From: CAWGMT01 sp963823675
GTDB taxonomy: Bacteria; Planctomycetota; Planctomycetia; Isosphaerales; Isosphaeraceae
NCBI GenBank assembly: GCA_963823675.1
Contig: CAWGMT010000013.1
Location: forward strand, 62,001 to 126,000
Reading direction: 5' to 3'
Length of the DNA stretch: 64,000 bases
Shown in pieces: positions 49,253-57,987 of the stretch (its first letter is position 1; every line of letters starts with the position of its first letter). Below the pieces are notes generated by a model, which worked only from the letters and a program-made list of their open reading frames with translations, did not search any database and was not told the DNA's origin. Position numbers and translations under genes: made by a program.

Positions 49253-49495
49253 CTACGACGCCGGGCAACCGCCCAGGTTCGGCACGCGGCGCAGGCCGAG
49301 CCGTTCGGCGACCTCTCGCAGCCGCTTCCGACTGGCCGCGAAGAAGCGGCCCTGCAGGCGGCCCTGGCTCAGCTTCTCCAGCCGCACCTCCCAGGTTTCG
49401 GCCGTGGTACCCAGCCGCTCGAAGATCGCAGCCACTTCACGCGAAATCGTCGCCTTGCCCTCGCGGAAGAGCCGCCCGGTGTAATCGACCAGCAA
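49253..49495 (-). mobile_element. C-terminal fragment of the 26812-27846 transposase family
   Basis: Leftward from 49495: LVDYTGRLFREGKATISREV, AAIFERLGTTAETWEVRLEK and LSQGRLQGRFFAASRKRLRE-VAERLGLRRVPNLGGCP. This aligns with the last 80 residues of the full-length transposase (YTGRLFRTGK ... LANLAGCPTR). The N-terminal part of the gene is missing at this site. Confidence 0.8.
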
Positions 49496-49522
49496 GAGGA
49501 GTTGCCCAGCGGGACGGAAACA

Positions 49523-49702
49523 GGGACGGAAACAGGGACGCAGCTAGTATCGTGGCCCAAGACATTCCCGGTACAGTGTGACGACCATCTCCTGTCCCTC
49601 CTGCGCTCTGTCGGGACGGAAACAGGGACGCAGCTAGTATCGTGGCCCAAGACATTCCCGGTACAGTGTGACGACCATCTCCTGTCCCTCCTGCGCTCTG
49701 TC
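49523..49702. repeat. Perfect 90-base tandem duplication
   Basis: The 90 bases from 49523 (GGGACGGAAACAGGGACGCA onward, including GTGGCCCAAGACATTCCCGG) are repeated exactly at 49613-49702. Ninety bases equal 30 codons, so the reading frame is kept. The 12-mer GGGACGGAAACA also occurs an extra time just before, at 49511. This is a recent duplication at the start of transposase remnant B. Confidence 0.92.
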
Positions 49703-50117
49703 GAGCGAAATCCATTGTCGGCGGGGCTCGTCGAGCGGGCGGAGCTTTGGCGCTGGAGCAGTCTGTGGTCGAGGGCACACGGTGACAATGCGGTCAAGGC
49801 GTTGCTATCGCCCTGGCCGGTGGAACGGCCGGCGAACTGGACGATTCGCGTCAACTTCCCTCTAACCGCGAAGGAATGAGACCGAGTGCGGGTGAGCCTC
49901 GCCAGAGGACGTCCCTACCCTACGGCGCGGACAACTGGGTGATGCAAACTGTAAGCCAACTGGGATTGCAGCACACGTTTTGTCCGGAAGGCCGGCCCCG
50001 CAAAGCGAGCCAAGCTGCGGGCGACATGACGGACTTGCGCCTGGTGTGTGCTGGCAATGCCAAACGACAGAGAACCGAAAGCCGTCCGGGGCACGGTTCC
50101 CTCGACCGCTAACTAGA
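49616..50117 (+). mobile_element. REP-associated transposase remnant, C-terminal part (copy B)
   Basis: Direct repeat of copy A at 46438-46915. It encodes CDDHLLSLLRSVERNPLSAG, LVERAELWRWSSLWSRAHGD and LSPWPVERPANWTIRVNFPL, then after a stop and shift the tail DNWVMQTVSQLGLQHTFCPE-GRPRK. Copy B keeps WRWSSLW where copy A has WRGSSLW, so B is nearer the ancestor there. Both copies end at a similar CTAACTAGATGCGTCC sequence. Copy B appears to have landed on, and cut, a DUF433 antitoxin gene. Confidence 0.75.
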
Positions 50118-50129
50118 TGCGTCCGCGTT

Positions 50130-50390
50130 TCCTCACGAGACCCGCCTCCATTCGGTTGTGCGTGCAGATACTGATCGACTTCATTCCGATTGGCCAGGTA
50201 GTAGGCGACGGCTCCGTAGACTTCCTCCAGGCTCAAAGCGGAATAGAGCTGCTGGATGGTTTCCGGGGACTGGCCCTCCTGGAAAGCGATCACGACGGAG
50301 TCCAGAGAAACGCCTGGCGAGCCCACCCGCAGTACACCCTGGGAATCCGGCTCTACGTACCTTTTGGATCGCCTCGATGCTAGTCCAGGC
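50130..50390 (-). pseudogene. Truncated DUF433 antitoxin
   Basis: Leftward the frame encodes RYVEPDSQGVLRVGSPGVSL, DSVVIAFQEGQSPETIQQLY and SALSLEEVYGAVAYYLANRN-EVDQYL, a textbook DUF433 domain (VapB-like antitoxin of PIN toxins). No start codon lies in frame; the likely N-terminal residues SIEAIQK are one frame off. After YLHAQ the normal tail is replaced by sequence bordering transposase remnant B. No PIN partner remains nearby, so the system has been destroyed. Confidence 0.7.
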
Positions 50391-50424
50391 CAGGCGCGGC
50401 CAACAAGTCAGATTTGTTGGTAGT

Positions 50425-51406
50425 TTACCACCGCCAGCCTTCGCGAAGTTCCGAGTTGACGACGCAGTCGCCGGGCCAGCGGTTCTGGTAGAGCTCGACG
50501 ATCGTTGCCGCGGCCATCTCGGCCATCTCGCGCATCGATTGGGTGTCAGTTCCCGCGATATGGGGGCAGAGGATCGCGCTCGGCAATCCGACCAGCGGGT
50601 TGCCGGGCTCGGGCGGCTCGTGATTCATGACGTCCAGGCCCGCGCCGGCGAGATGGCCCGAGAGCAGGGCCCTAGCGAGGTCGGCTTCGACCACCAGACC
50701 GCCGCGCGACGTATTGATCAGGTAGGAGCCGGGGCGCATTTTGGCGAGGAAGTCGCGGTTGACCATGCCGCGAGTCTCCGCAGTGAGGGGCACGTGCAGG
50801 CTGACGGCGTCGGACTGCGCGAGCAGGTCGTCGAGGGTTGCGCGTTCGATCCCGTGCTGCGCGTCGAAGCCGTCGTCCGCGACCGTATCAAAAGCGACCA
50901 CCCTCATGCGAAACGCCAGGGCGCGCAGAGCGGTCGCCCGGCCGATTCGCCCCAGGCCGACCAGGCCCAAGGTCATGCCCCGGACCGGTCTGACTAAGGC
51001 GCGGTCCCAGCCGCCGGCGTGGATGATGCGATTGTTGGGGACGATGCGACGGGCCAGGGCCAAGAGCAGAGCCAGCGCCTGCTCGGCGACACTCTCCTGG
51101 TTGGTTCCCGGCGTGATGGTCACGGCCACGCGGTGCCGGGTCGCGGCGTCGACGTCGATCAGGTCGTAGCCCACGCCGGTCCGCGCGATCGCGCAAGTTG
51201 GGGGCGGCGTTGAATAACTCCGGAGTCATTCGTTCACCGCCCGCGATGAGGGCGTCGATACTGGCCAGGTGGGGCCGCAGTTGTTCCGTGGTCAGCGCGA
51301 AATCACCGTCTGGGTCGACTGGCTCGAAGCCGGCGTTGGTGAGAATCTGGCGAAATCGGCCTGGCTGCTTGCGCAGCAAATACGGTCCAATTAAAACTCT
51401 AGGCAT
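50425..51406 (-). pseudogene. D-isomer-specific 2-hydroxyacid dehydrogenase (SerA-like), one frameshift
   Basis: NAD-dependent dehydrogenase of about 325 residues. From ATG 51406: MPRVLIGPYLLRKQPGRFRQ and IDALIAGGERMTPELFNAAP. The frame shifts near 51190 and continues VGYDLIDVDAATRHRVAVTI, the NAD motif TLGLVGLGRIGRATALRA, then SDAVSLHVPLTAETRGMVNR, INTSRGGLVVEADLARAL and the catalytic region LDVMNHEPPEPGNPLVGLPS with ILCPHIAG (His). Catalytic Arg (NTSRGG), Glu (MNHEPP) and His are all present. Substrate specificity cannot be read; phosphoglycerate or a related 2-hydroxyacid is likely. Confidence 0.85.
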
Positions 51407-51622
51407 GGTCAGCTCACGGTTGTCAGTGGTATTATCAGGCACGGGGGAACCAAGATCGGCAGGTTGGTGCGATTCTCCCCGGTCAATCCAACCTGCAACT
51501 TGCATCGGCCGCTCGCCAAACTTATTCTCATCTGGCTGCTTCGGCAATCTCGTCTTGCCGACTTTGGGCGCAATTCATCGGTGAGGGTCGGCGATATTGA
51601 CCCGCCGCGCGGAAAGCTTGCC

Positions 51623-53114
51623 ATGGGAGTTATGAAGTTTCGCCTTCCAGCGAACGAACCGGGTCTCCAGTTCGCCGATTTTCGCAAGGCGTATATTACC
51701 GGACTGGATCGAACGCCGAGCCGGCTGGGCATCGAGCTCCGCAACGGCATGATGACCTGCGTTCGCGACACGATGGAGAGCGGGCGCCTGTTCGTTCCCT
51801 GGCCGATCCCGGGCTATGGAACGCCGATCGTGGGTACGGCCACGCTGGCTGAGCGGTCCGCGCCTTATACGCTGGCGGTTGAGCTGGCCCGGGGCAAGCT
51901 GAACGACGTGCGCAACCAGTTGGCCGACTGGACGCTCATGGGCCTGCGGCCCACGGCCGAGCTGGACGAAGCGCTTGGCACGGCCCAGCACGCGTTCATT
52001 CGCGCCGCGACGTTCGACCGATCAACCCGACGTCAGCCTCGAGTCCGCTCAAGCCTGCCTTCAGGCCGCATCCCGCGCCGGCGATCTCTTGATGGACGCC
52101 TATTCAAACCAGATCCTTCAGAGCCGGCTGCTGGCTTCCACTCGGCTGCCGACCCGCCTCGCGTGCATGATGGATATCCCGCCGCCGAAGCTGCCCACGG
52201 CGGTCGACTGGCCCGCGACGCTCAATACGTGCCACATCGGAGTGACCTGGAGGCAGATTGCTCCCGCGGAGGGCCAGTACGCCTGGGACGTTTTCGATGC
52301 CCTACTGGCGTGGGGAAAGGGCCTGGGAATGGCCATCGAGGCCGGGCCGCTCGTCGACTTCCGCCAGGGCGCTCTGCCGGACTGGATCTGGCTCTGGCAA
52401 GGGGATGGCGAGACGATCAGCGGCCTGGTTGCGGAATTCGTCCGTCAGGCCGTCGGGCGCTACAAGGGCAAGGTGCCTCTCTGGCACCTGGTCCATCGCA
52501 TGGCGAGCGGCGAGATCCTGGGCCTATCGGAAGAGGACCAGATCCGGATTGCCGCGCGGGCGATCCAGGTGGCGCGGCAGACCGACCCGTCGACCCAGTT
52601 GACGATCGGGGTGGATCGCCCCTGGGCCGAGTGGATGGGGGCGAGCCATTTTCAGCTCGGGCCGCTCCATCTCTGCGACTACTTGCTCCGGGCCGACATC
52701 GGGCTTTCCGGCGTCGCGCTTGAGATCGCACCGGGCTATTCCGCGCCGGGCAGTCACCTCCGCGACCTCTTCGAGTATTCCAAGCTGCTGGACCTCTATT
52801 CGCTTTTGAATGTGCCCTTGCACGTCTGGATGGCGATCCCATCGGGCGCAGGGCCCGACCCGAACGCCGATCAGCAGGTCCAGGTTCAGAGGGCGCAGTG
52901 GGCTGTGCCGCCCGACGCCGACGTGCAAGCCAACTGGGGTGCACGGTGGATGGCACTGGCCGTGGCCAAGCCCTTTGTGCGCACGCTGAGCTGGCTTGCC
53001 GCCAGCGATGGACTGCCGCACCTCTATCCGCACGCCGGTCTGGTCCGCGCCGACTTAACCGCCAAGCCGCTGGCCGCGTGGCTGCGCATGCTGCGGAAGG
53101 AGACGCTTCACTGA
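51623..53114 (+). pseudogene. Glycoside hydrolase family 10-like protein, one frameshift
   Basis: About 500 residues. The N-terminal part (MGVMKFRLPANEPGLQFADF, RLFVPWPIPGYGTPIVGTAT) resembles a carbohydrate-binding or beta domain. After a shift near 52015 the C-terminal barrel resembles GH10 xylanase-like proteins: TLNTCHIGVTWRQIAPAEGQ-YAWDVFDALLAWGKG, VGRYKGKVPLWHLVHRMASG, IAARAIQVARQTDPSTQL and LDLYSLLNVPLHVWMAIPSG. In true GH10 xylanases the acid/base sits in a WDVVNE motif; here the matching segment is WHLVHR, so the acid/base Glu is missing and activity is doubtful. It lies upstream of the ffh promoter. Confidence 0.6.
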
Positions 53115-53121
53115 CGTTACG

Positions 53122-53150
53122 TTGCCACCTGGTCAGTTTCGTATTATAAT
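53122..53150 (+). promoter_or_regulatory. Sigma-70-type promoter for ffh
   Basis: TTGCCA at 53122-53127, a 17-base spacer, then a perfect TATAAT at 53145-53150. The ffh ATG is 52 bases downstream. Spacing is ideal. This is the clearest promoter in the window and probably drives ffh and perhaps the following ribosomal genes. Confidence 0.75.
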
Positions 53151-53201
53151 CACTGATTCTTCCCAGACCGTGGCACGGTAGACGGGGGCCCGAGACGGCT
53201 C

Positions 53202-54683
53202 ATGTTCGACGATTTGCAGAAACGTCTGAGCTCTGCATTTCAGCGCTTTCGCGCTCGCGGTGTGCTCACCGAAGCGAACATGAACGAAGGTCTCGTCGAG
53301 GTTCGCCAGGCGCTCCTCGAGGCGGATGTACACTACGACGTCGTCGGCGAGTTCATGGAGCGGATCAGCGAGCGGGCGGCCGGCACTCAGTTGCTCAAGA
53401 GTGTTCGCCCGGACCAGCAGATCGTCAAGATCGTGCATGACGAGCTGGTCAATCTGATGGGGCCGGTCGATCCGTCGATCCGGTTTGAGAAGACCGGGCC
53501 GACGGTGCTCATGCTCTGCGGTCTGCAAGGGTCGGGCAAGACGACCACTTGCGGCAAGCTGGCGCGGATGCTGGCGGCCCAGGATCGAAAGCCCCTCCTG
53601 GTCGCCGCCGACCTCCAGCGGCCTGCCGCCGTCGAACAGCTCAAGGTCATCGGCTCACAGCTCGGGGTACCGGTCTTTAGCCAGTCGGGCTCCAATCCCG
53701 TGGCGGTATGCCAGCAGGCATTGATCGAAGCCAACCGCCTGGGCTGCGACACCTTGATTCTCGACACGGCCGGCCGGCTGCACGTTGATCCAGAGCTGAT
53801 GGCCGAGCTGACCCAGATCGAGAAGAAGGTCAAGCCGCACGCCGTTTTGTTCGTCTGCGACGCCATGACCGGCCAGGACGCGGTGGCGTCGGCTGGGGCC
53901 TTCAACCGGGCCCTCGAGCTCGACGGCGTGATCCTCACCAAGCTCGACGGCGATGCGCGGGGCGGGGCGGCCCTCTCGGTCCGGCAGGTGACCGGCGTTC
54001 CGATCAAGTTTGTCGGCAAGGGCGAGAAGCTCGATAAAATCGAGCCGTTCGACCCCGAGCGGCTGGTCGGCCAGATGCTCGGCATGGGCGACATCGTCGG
54101 GCTGGTGGAGGCTGCCCAGTCCGCGGTCGATCAGGAAGAAGCCCTCCGCCAGCAAGAGCGGCTCGCCAAGGGCAAGTTCGACCTCGACGATTTCCGCAAG
54201 CAAATCGTCACCATGAAAAAGATGGGCTCGGTCCGGGACTTGATGAGCAAGATCCCCGGGCTCAACCAGATGCCGCTGGATACCAGCGGGATCGACGCCG
54301 ACCTTGAGGTCAAGCGGATCCAGGGCATCATCGACAGCATGACCCCGGCGGAGCGGAGCGACCCGGAGTTGATCGACATTTCCCGACGGCGGCGGATCGC
54401 CTCGGGCAGCGGCGTCGAGCCGGCCGACGTCTCCAACCTGGTGAAGCAGTTTGACGTGATGGCGGCGATGTTCAAGCAGATGGCTCAAATGAGCATGCTC
54501 GATCGGATCCGGACCCTCACGGGGCTGGGCCGCGCGGCGGCGCTCAATCCATCCGCCCGGCTGGTCGCGCCCAAGGTCGGCACCGGCAAGCGGCTCTCGC
54601 CCAAGGAACGTGAGAAACTTCGGAAGCAGCGTGAGAAGGAGGAACGCCGTCGGCGCCGCGAAGAGCGGAATAGTCCCGGCTGA
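53202..54683 (+). CDS. ffh: Signal recognition particle protein Ffh (SRP54)
   Basis: GTPase of the signal recognition particle that delivers nascent membrane proteins to FtsY and the translocon. It has 493 residues, intact. N domain: MFDDLQKRLSSAFQRFRARG. G domain: GLQGSGKTTTCGKLA (G1), ADLQRPAAVEQLKV, LILDTAGRLHVD (G3), DAMTGQD, LTKLDGDARGGAALSV (G4) and FVGKGEKLDKIEPFDPERL. The M domain follows, with the methionine-rich RNA-binding part MTPAERSDPELIDISRRRRI-ASGSG and MAAMFKQMAQMSMLDRI. The C-terminal tail is Lys/Arg-rich. It is first in the ffh-rpsP-trmD-rplS order. Confidence 0.97.
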   Translation: MFDDLQKRLSSAFQRFRARGVLTEANMNEGLVEVRQALLEADVHYDVVGEFMERISERAAGTQLLKSVRPDQQIVKIVHDELVNLMGPVDPSIRFEKTGPTVLMLCGLQGSGKTTTCGKLARMLAAQDRKPLLVAADLQRPAAVEQLKVIGSQLGVPVFSQSGSNPVAVCQQALIEANRLGCDTLILDTAGRLHVDPELMAELTQIEKKVKPHAVLFVCDAMTGQDAVASAGAFNRALELDGVILTKLDGDARGGAALSVRQVTGVPIKFVGKGEKLDKIEPFDPERLVGQMLGMGDIVGLVEAAQSAVDQEEALRQQERLAKGKFDLDDFRKQIVTMKKMGSVRDLMSKIPGLNQMPLDTSGIDADLEVKRIQGIIDSMTPAERSDPELIDISRRRRIASGSGVEPADVSNLVKQFDVMAAMFKQMAQMSMLDRIRTLTGLGRAAALNPSARLVAPKVGTGKRLSPKEREKLRKQREKEERRRRREERNSPG

Positions 54684-54771
54684 AGCAATCAGACGGGACC
54701 GGGGTCGCGAGCGATCGGGCCTCAGCCGGCGCTGGAAATTTCTGTCAACTGGTTTCTAGAGGAGCAAGCGT

Positions 54772-55128
54772 GTGGTTCGACTGCGCATGAAAGCGATGGG
54801 ACGTCGCCATCGACCGTTTTTCCGCATCTGCGCCATGGATTCGCGCACGCCGCGCGACGGGCGCCCCATTGAAGAGCTGGGGCATTACGACCCCATGTCC
54901 ACGAACCTGGAGACCCAGACGATCCTGGACGTCGGCCGCACCCGTTACTGGTTGTCGGTCGGCGCCCAGCCTTCGGCGAAAGTGCAGGTTCTGCTCAACA
55001 AGCTTGGTGTCAAGAAGCCCGCGCCGGGAGAGCCCTGGCAGGTCGCCGCCAGATCGGCCGCGGCCGCAGAAGTGCCTGCTGCCCCGGCCGCGCCGGCAGA
55101 GGTGCCTGCCGCGCCGGCCGCCTCGTGA
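54772..55128 (+). CDS. rpsP: 30S ribosomal protein S16
   Basis: Small-subunit protein, 118 residues. MVRLRMKAMGRRHRPFFRIC, ELGHYDP and ARYWLSVGAQPS-type (here TRYWLSVGAQPSAKVQVLL) sequences identify S16. The start is a GTG at 54772, supported by AGAGGAG nine bases upstream. Beyond the usual S16 core (about 85 residues) there is an Ala/Pro-rich tail with the tandem repeat EVPAAPAAP. It lies 90 bases after ffh and 22 before trmD. The KH-domain and rimM genes often found between rpsP and trmD are missing here. Confidence 0.96.
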   Translation: MVRLRMKAMGRRHRPFFRICAMDSRTPRDGRPIEELGHYDPMSTNLETQTILDVGRTRYWLSVGAQPSAKVQVLLNKLGVKKPAPGEPWQVAARSAAAAEVPAAPAAPAEVPAAPAAS

Positions 55129-55150
55129 ACAGGGAACGGACGGTGCCGCG

Positions 55151-56008
55151 ATGTCCGCGCCGGCCTGCCGCATCGACGTTCTGAGTTTGTTCCCCACTCT
55201 TTTTGACAGTTACCTGGGCCAGAGCATCCTGAGCAAAGCCCTCCAGAAAGGTTTGGTGAAGATCGAGCGATGGGATATCCGATCCTGGGCACCTGGAAAG
55301 CACCGGCAGGTCGATGACCGGCCGTTCGGCGGCGGGCCGGGAATGGTCTTGATGGCACCACCCGTCGTGGCCGCGGCCGAGGCCGTGCAGGCGGCCGCCA
55401 GCCCGGCCGGGCGCCTGCTGCTGATGTCTCCCCAGGGGCGCCGGCTCGACCAGGTCTGGGCCGCCGAGCTGGCTCGCGAGCCCCGGCTCGTCTTGATCTG
55501 TGGACGCTACGAAGGTTTTGATGAACGTATTATCGAGATTCTCAAGCCCGAGCTGCTCTCGGTCGGCGACTTTATCCTCTCGGGAGGCGAGGTCGCCGCG
55601 ATGGTCGTAATCGACGTGGTCGTGCGCTTGATCCCAGGCGTGCTGGGAGATGACAGGAGCGCAATCGACGAATCTTTCGGGCCCGACGGAGGACTGGAAT
55701 ACCCGCAATACACCCGTCCCCGCGTCTTCCGCGGCCATGAGGTCCCGGAGGTGCTCTTGGGCGGCGATCACGCCGCCATCGGCGCTGGCGGCTCGAGCGC
55801 CGCCGCTGATCGGACCGATACCTGGGAGCACCGCTTCGCTTTGACCACGGCTGCAAGCCAACCGCAATATCGTCGAAATAACCGGACGTTACTGGGCCGT
55901 TCCGAGTTCTCTCTCCCTCCCCCTTGTGGGGGAGGGTCGGGGTGGGGGGTCTTCGGACCAGAACCCGCGTCGGATCTAGTGGTGTGTCAATTTTCGATTG
56001 ACGAGTAG
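55151..56008 (+). CDS. trmD: tRNA (guanine-N1)-methyltransferase TrmD, C-terminus disturbed
   Basis: SPOUT methyltransferase that makes m1G37 in tRNAs. Conserved parts are intact: RIDVLSLFPTLFDSYLGQSI, HRQVDDRPFGGGPGMVLMAP, LICGRYEGFDERI, SVGDFILSGGEVAAMVVID, RLIPGVLGDDRSAIDESF and YPQYTRPRVFRGHEVPEVLL-GGDHAAI. After GDHAAI the expected RWR-E-RR tail is one frame off (RRWRLERRR), and the annotated frame runs on through the palindromic repeat to 56008. The native protein probably ended near 55850. Since the enzyme is essential in most bacteria, this indel is more likely a sequence error. ATG 55151 (MSAPACRIDV) fits the family start. Confidence 0.9.
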   Translation: MSAPACRIDVLSLFPTLFDSYLGQSILSKALQKGLVKIERWDIRSWAPGKHRQVDDRPFGGGPGMVLMAPPVVAAAEAVQAAASPAGRLLLMSPQGRRLDQVWAAELAREPRLVLICGRYEGFDERIIEILKPELLSVGDFILSGGEVAAMVVIDVVVRLIPGVLGDDRSAIDESFGPDGGLEYPQYTRPRVFRGHEVPEVLLGGDHAAIGAGGSSAAADRTDTWEHRFALTTAASQPQYRRNNRTLLGRSEFSLPPPCGGGSGWGVFGPEPASDLVVCQFSIDE

Positions 56009-56154
56009 GACATGTGGAGACCTTCGGTCTGGCGGAGGGCGGGGTCGGGAGACCCGCGCCCAACAACCCGTCAATCGTAGATTGACGAGACACTAGCCGC
56101 CGGGGCCGCACTCCCCCTCCCGGGCCCTCCCCCACAAGGGGGGAGGGGACTGAA
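55908..56154. repeat. Nested inverted-repeat element between trmD and rplS
   Basis: The outer arms are CTCCCCCTTGTGGGGGAGGG near 55915-55935 and its inverse CCCTCCCCCACAAGGGGGGA near 56128-56147. Inside lie inner arms starting CTAGTG (55976 onward, with TCAATTTTCGATTGACG) and their inverse (56080-56096, TCAATCGTAGATTGACGAGA then CACTAG). The unit is about 245 bases, non-coding, with a stem-loop inside each arm, as in a MITE or REP-type insertion. It separates trmD from rplS in an otherwise standard operon and overlaps the spurious end of trmD. Confidence 0.7.
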
Positions 56155-56234
56155 GAGCATTCTCGAGCAATGATTTACTGCTGACCGAAAATAGCCCGGC
56201 GCCTAGGTCGCCGGCCAAGTCAAAGGAGCTAACC

Positions 56235-56675
56235 ATGCAAAACCGACTCATGGATGTGGTCGAAAAATCGACCATGAAAACGACGACGCCCAAGTTCGAT
56301 ATCGGCGATACCGTCGATGTCCACGTGCGGATTCTTGAAGGCGACAAGGAGCGCATCCAGATTTACAACGGCGTCGTGATCGCGCGCTCCGGGAGCGGTC
56401 CCCGCGAGATGTTCACCGTTCGCCGGATTGTCCAGGGAGAAGGTGTCGAACGCAAATTCCCGCTCCACTCCCCGCGAATCTCCGATATCACCGTCAAGCG
56501 CTCGGGCAAAGTCCGACGCGCGAAGCTGTATTATCTCAGACAGCGCTCCGGCAAGGCGGTTCGACTCAAGGAGCGATTTACCACGACGGCCGGTTCCGCG
56601 GAGGCCAAGGAAGCCAAGGCCCAGCGCCGGGCTGTGCGGGTGGCCAAGAAAGAGAAGGCCAAAGCGTCAAGCTGA
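56235..56675 (+). CDS. rplS: 50S ribosomal protein L19
   Basis: Large-subunit protein at the 30S-50S interface, 146 residues. MQNRLMDVVEKSTMKTTTPK, then FDIGDTVDVHVRILEGDKER, QIYNGVVIARSGSGPREMFT, VRRIVQGEGVERKFPLHSPR and KVRRAKLYYLRQRSGKAVR are diagnostic. AAAGGAG lies seven bases before the ATG. The C-terminus has a basic Lys/Ala tail (AKEAKAQRRAVRVAKKEKAK) longer than in E. coli L19. Last gene of the ffh-rpsP-trmD-rplS block. Confidence 0.97.
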   Translation: MQNRLMDVVEKSTMKTTTPKFDIGDTVDVHVRILEGDKERIQIYNGVVIARSGSGPREMFTVRRIVQGEGVERKFPLHSPRISDITVKRSGKVRRAKLYYLRQRSGKAVRLKERFTTTAGSAEAKEAKAQRRAVRVAKKEKAKASS

Positions 56676-56709
56676 CCCCCGGCGCGGCAACTCCGTTGCC
56701 GCGATCCCC

Positions 56710-57987
56710 TCAATCCAGCTTGACATGCGGCGCCGGCGGTATCGCGTGCTTGCCCCTGTTCGTCACAACTTCGGCGAGGAAATCGAGCAGCCGCTCGCGG
56801 AAGAGCGGCCGAGCAAATGCCAGGGCGCGACGCTGCGCGGCAGCCGGGTCGTGCGGGCAGCCCTGCGCTTCCCAGCCGTGGATGGCGGCCAGGAGCGCCG
56901 TCGTTGACGGCTCCGGATAGGTCTGGCCGACCGTTTCGTCAACCGTTTCGGCCGCTCCGCCGCGCCCCAGAGCGATCACCGGCGCTCCGCAAGCCAGGGC
57001 CTCGACCGGCACGATGCCGAAGTCCTCTTCGCCCGGAAAAAGCAGGGCACGACAGCGTCGAAGGTGCTCGCGGATGACTTCATCCGGCTGCCAGCCCAGA
57101 AATTGCACCGTCGGGCCGGCCGATGCTTCCAGCCGCGCCCGCTCGGGCCCCGCTCCGATGACGATGAGCCGGCGGCCCGAGATCGTGCAGGCCGCCACGG
57201 CCTGGTCGATGCGCTTGTAGGGAACAAGCGCCGAGACGACCAGGTAAGCATCGTCGCGCGGCGGGTTATCCGGGGCCGGAGTGTAGAAATCGACATCCAC
57301 CGGAGGCTGGATGACCCGGCTGTCGCGGCCGTAACACTCGGCGACCCGCCGGCGCACGGTCTCCGAGATAGCGACAAAATGAGTGACGCGGCTGGCGGTG
57401 GCCCGATCCCACTCGCGAAGCTGGCCGAGCATCAAACGGGCGAGCGTGCGCTTGATCGGCCGGTCCGACCAGCTCTCGAGATAAGTCTCGCGCGCGTGCC
57501 AGGCGTACCGCATCGGAGTGAAACAGTAACAGACGTGGGGAACGCCGGCGGGAGGGACGACCGATTTGGCGACGCAGTGGCTCAGGCTGACGACGAGATC
57601 GACGTCTTTGAGTCGCCAGCCGCGCGCCGCCAGCGGCATGACCGGCAGGAGATGGCGATAGAAATGAAAAACGTGCGGGATTCGCTGCAGCGGCGAGGTC
57701 CGGATCGCCATCGACTCGATCGCCGGGCTGAGTGACCCGCGTTGATGAATGAGCGTGTAGAGCGTGGCCCGCGGGAAGGACCGGCACAAGACATCGAGGC
57801 ACTTCTCGCCCCCGCGCATGCCGGTGAGCCAGTCGTGAACCAGCGCAACGCGCAAACCCGCGAGGCTCGGCGCTAGGCCCTTCGAGCGCTCCTCTTCGCT
57901 CACGGACCGGAAGCGCTGCGAGGAACCGGACGCCGAGTCCGGGCTGGATGGTGAAACGCGCTTTTGCCCGCGGATGCTGGCGTCCAT
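56710..57987 (-). CDS. Family 4 glycosyltransferase
   Basis: GT-B glycosyltransferase of about 425 residues. The N-terminal half has LRVALVHDWLTGMRGGEKCL (glycine-rich acceptor loop), VCYCFTPMRYAWHARETYLE and VTHFVAISETVRRRV. The donor half has YLVVSALVPYKRIDQAVAAC, RLIVIGAGPERARL, VQFLGWQPDEVIREHLRRCR and the GT4 EX7E motif region FPGEEDFGIVPVEALACGAP. Likely a mannosyl- or similar sugar transferase in surface polysaccharide synthesis (inference). The start at 57987 (MDASIRGQ) is supported by GGGAGG upstream. It converges with rplS. Confidence 0.92.
   Translation of the reverse strand: MDASIRGQKRVSPSSPDSASGSSQRFRSVSEEERSKGLAPSLAGLRVALVHDWLTGMRGGEKCLDVLCRSFPRATLYTLIHQRGSLSPAIESMAIRTSPLQRIPHVFHFYRHLLPVMPLAARGWRLKDVDLVVSLSHCVAKSVVPPAGVPHVCYCFTPMRYAWHARETYLESWSDRPIKRTLARLMLGQLREWDRATASRVTHFVAISETVRRRVAECYGRDSRVIQPPVDVDFYTPAPDNPPRDDAYLVVSALVPYKRIDQAVAACTISGRRLIVIGAGPERARLEASAGPTVQFLGWQPDEVIREHLRRCRALLFPGEEDFGIVPVEALACGAPVIALGRGGAAETVDETVGQTYPEPSTTALLAAIHGWEAQGCPHDPAAAQRRALAFARPLFRERLLDFLAEVVTNRGKHAIPPAPHVKLD

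Noticed and set aside
49511..49702. CRISPR-like short repeats
   Set aside because: The repetition is one 90-base tandem duplication with an extra 12-mer. There are no regularly spaced repeats with unique spacers and no cas genes.
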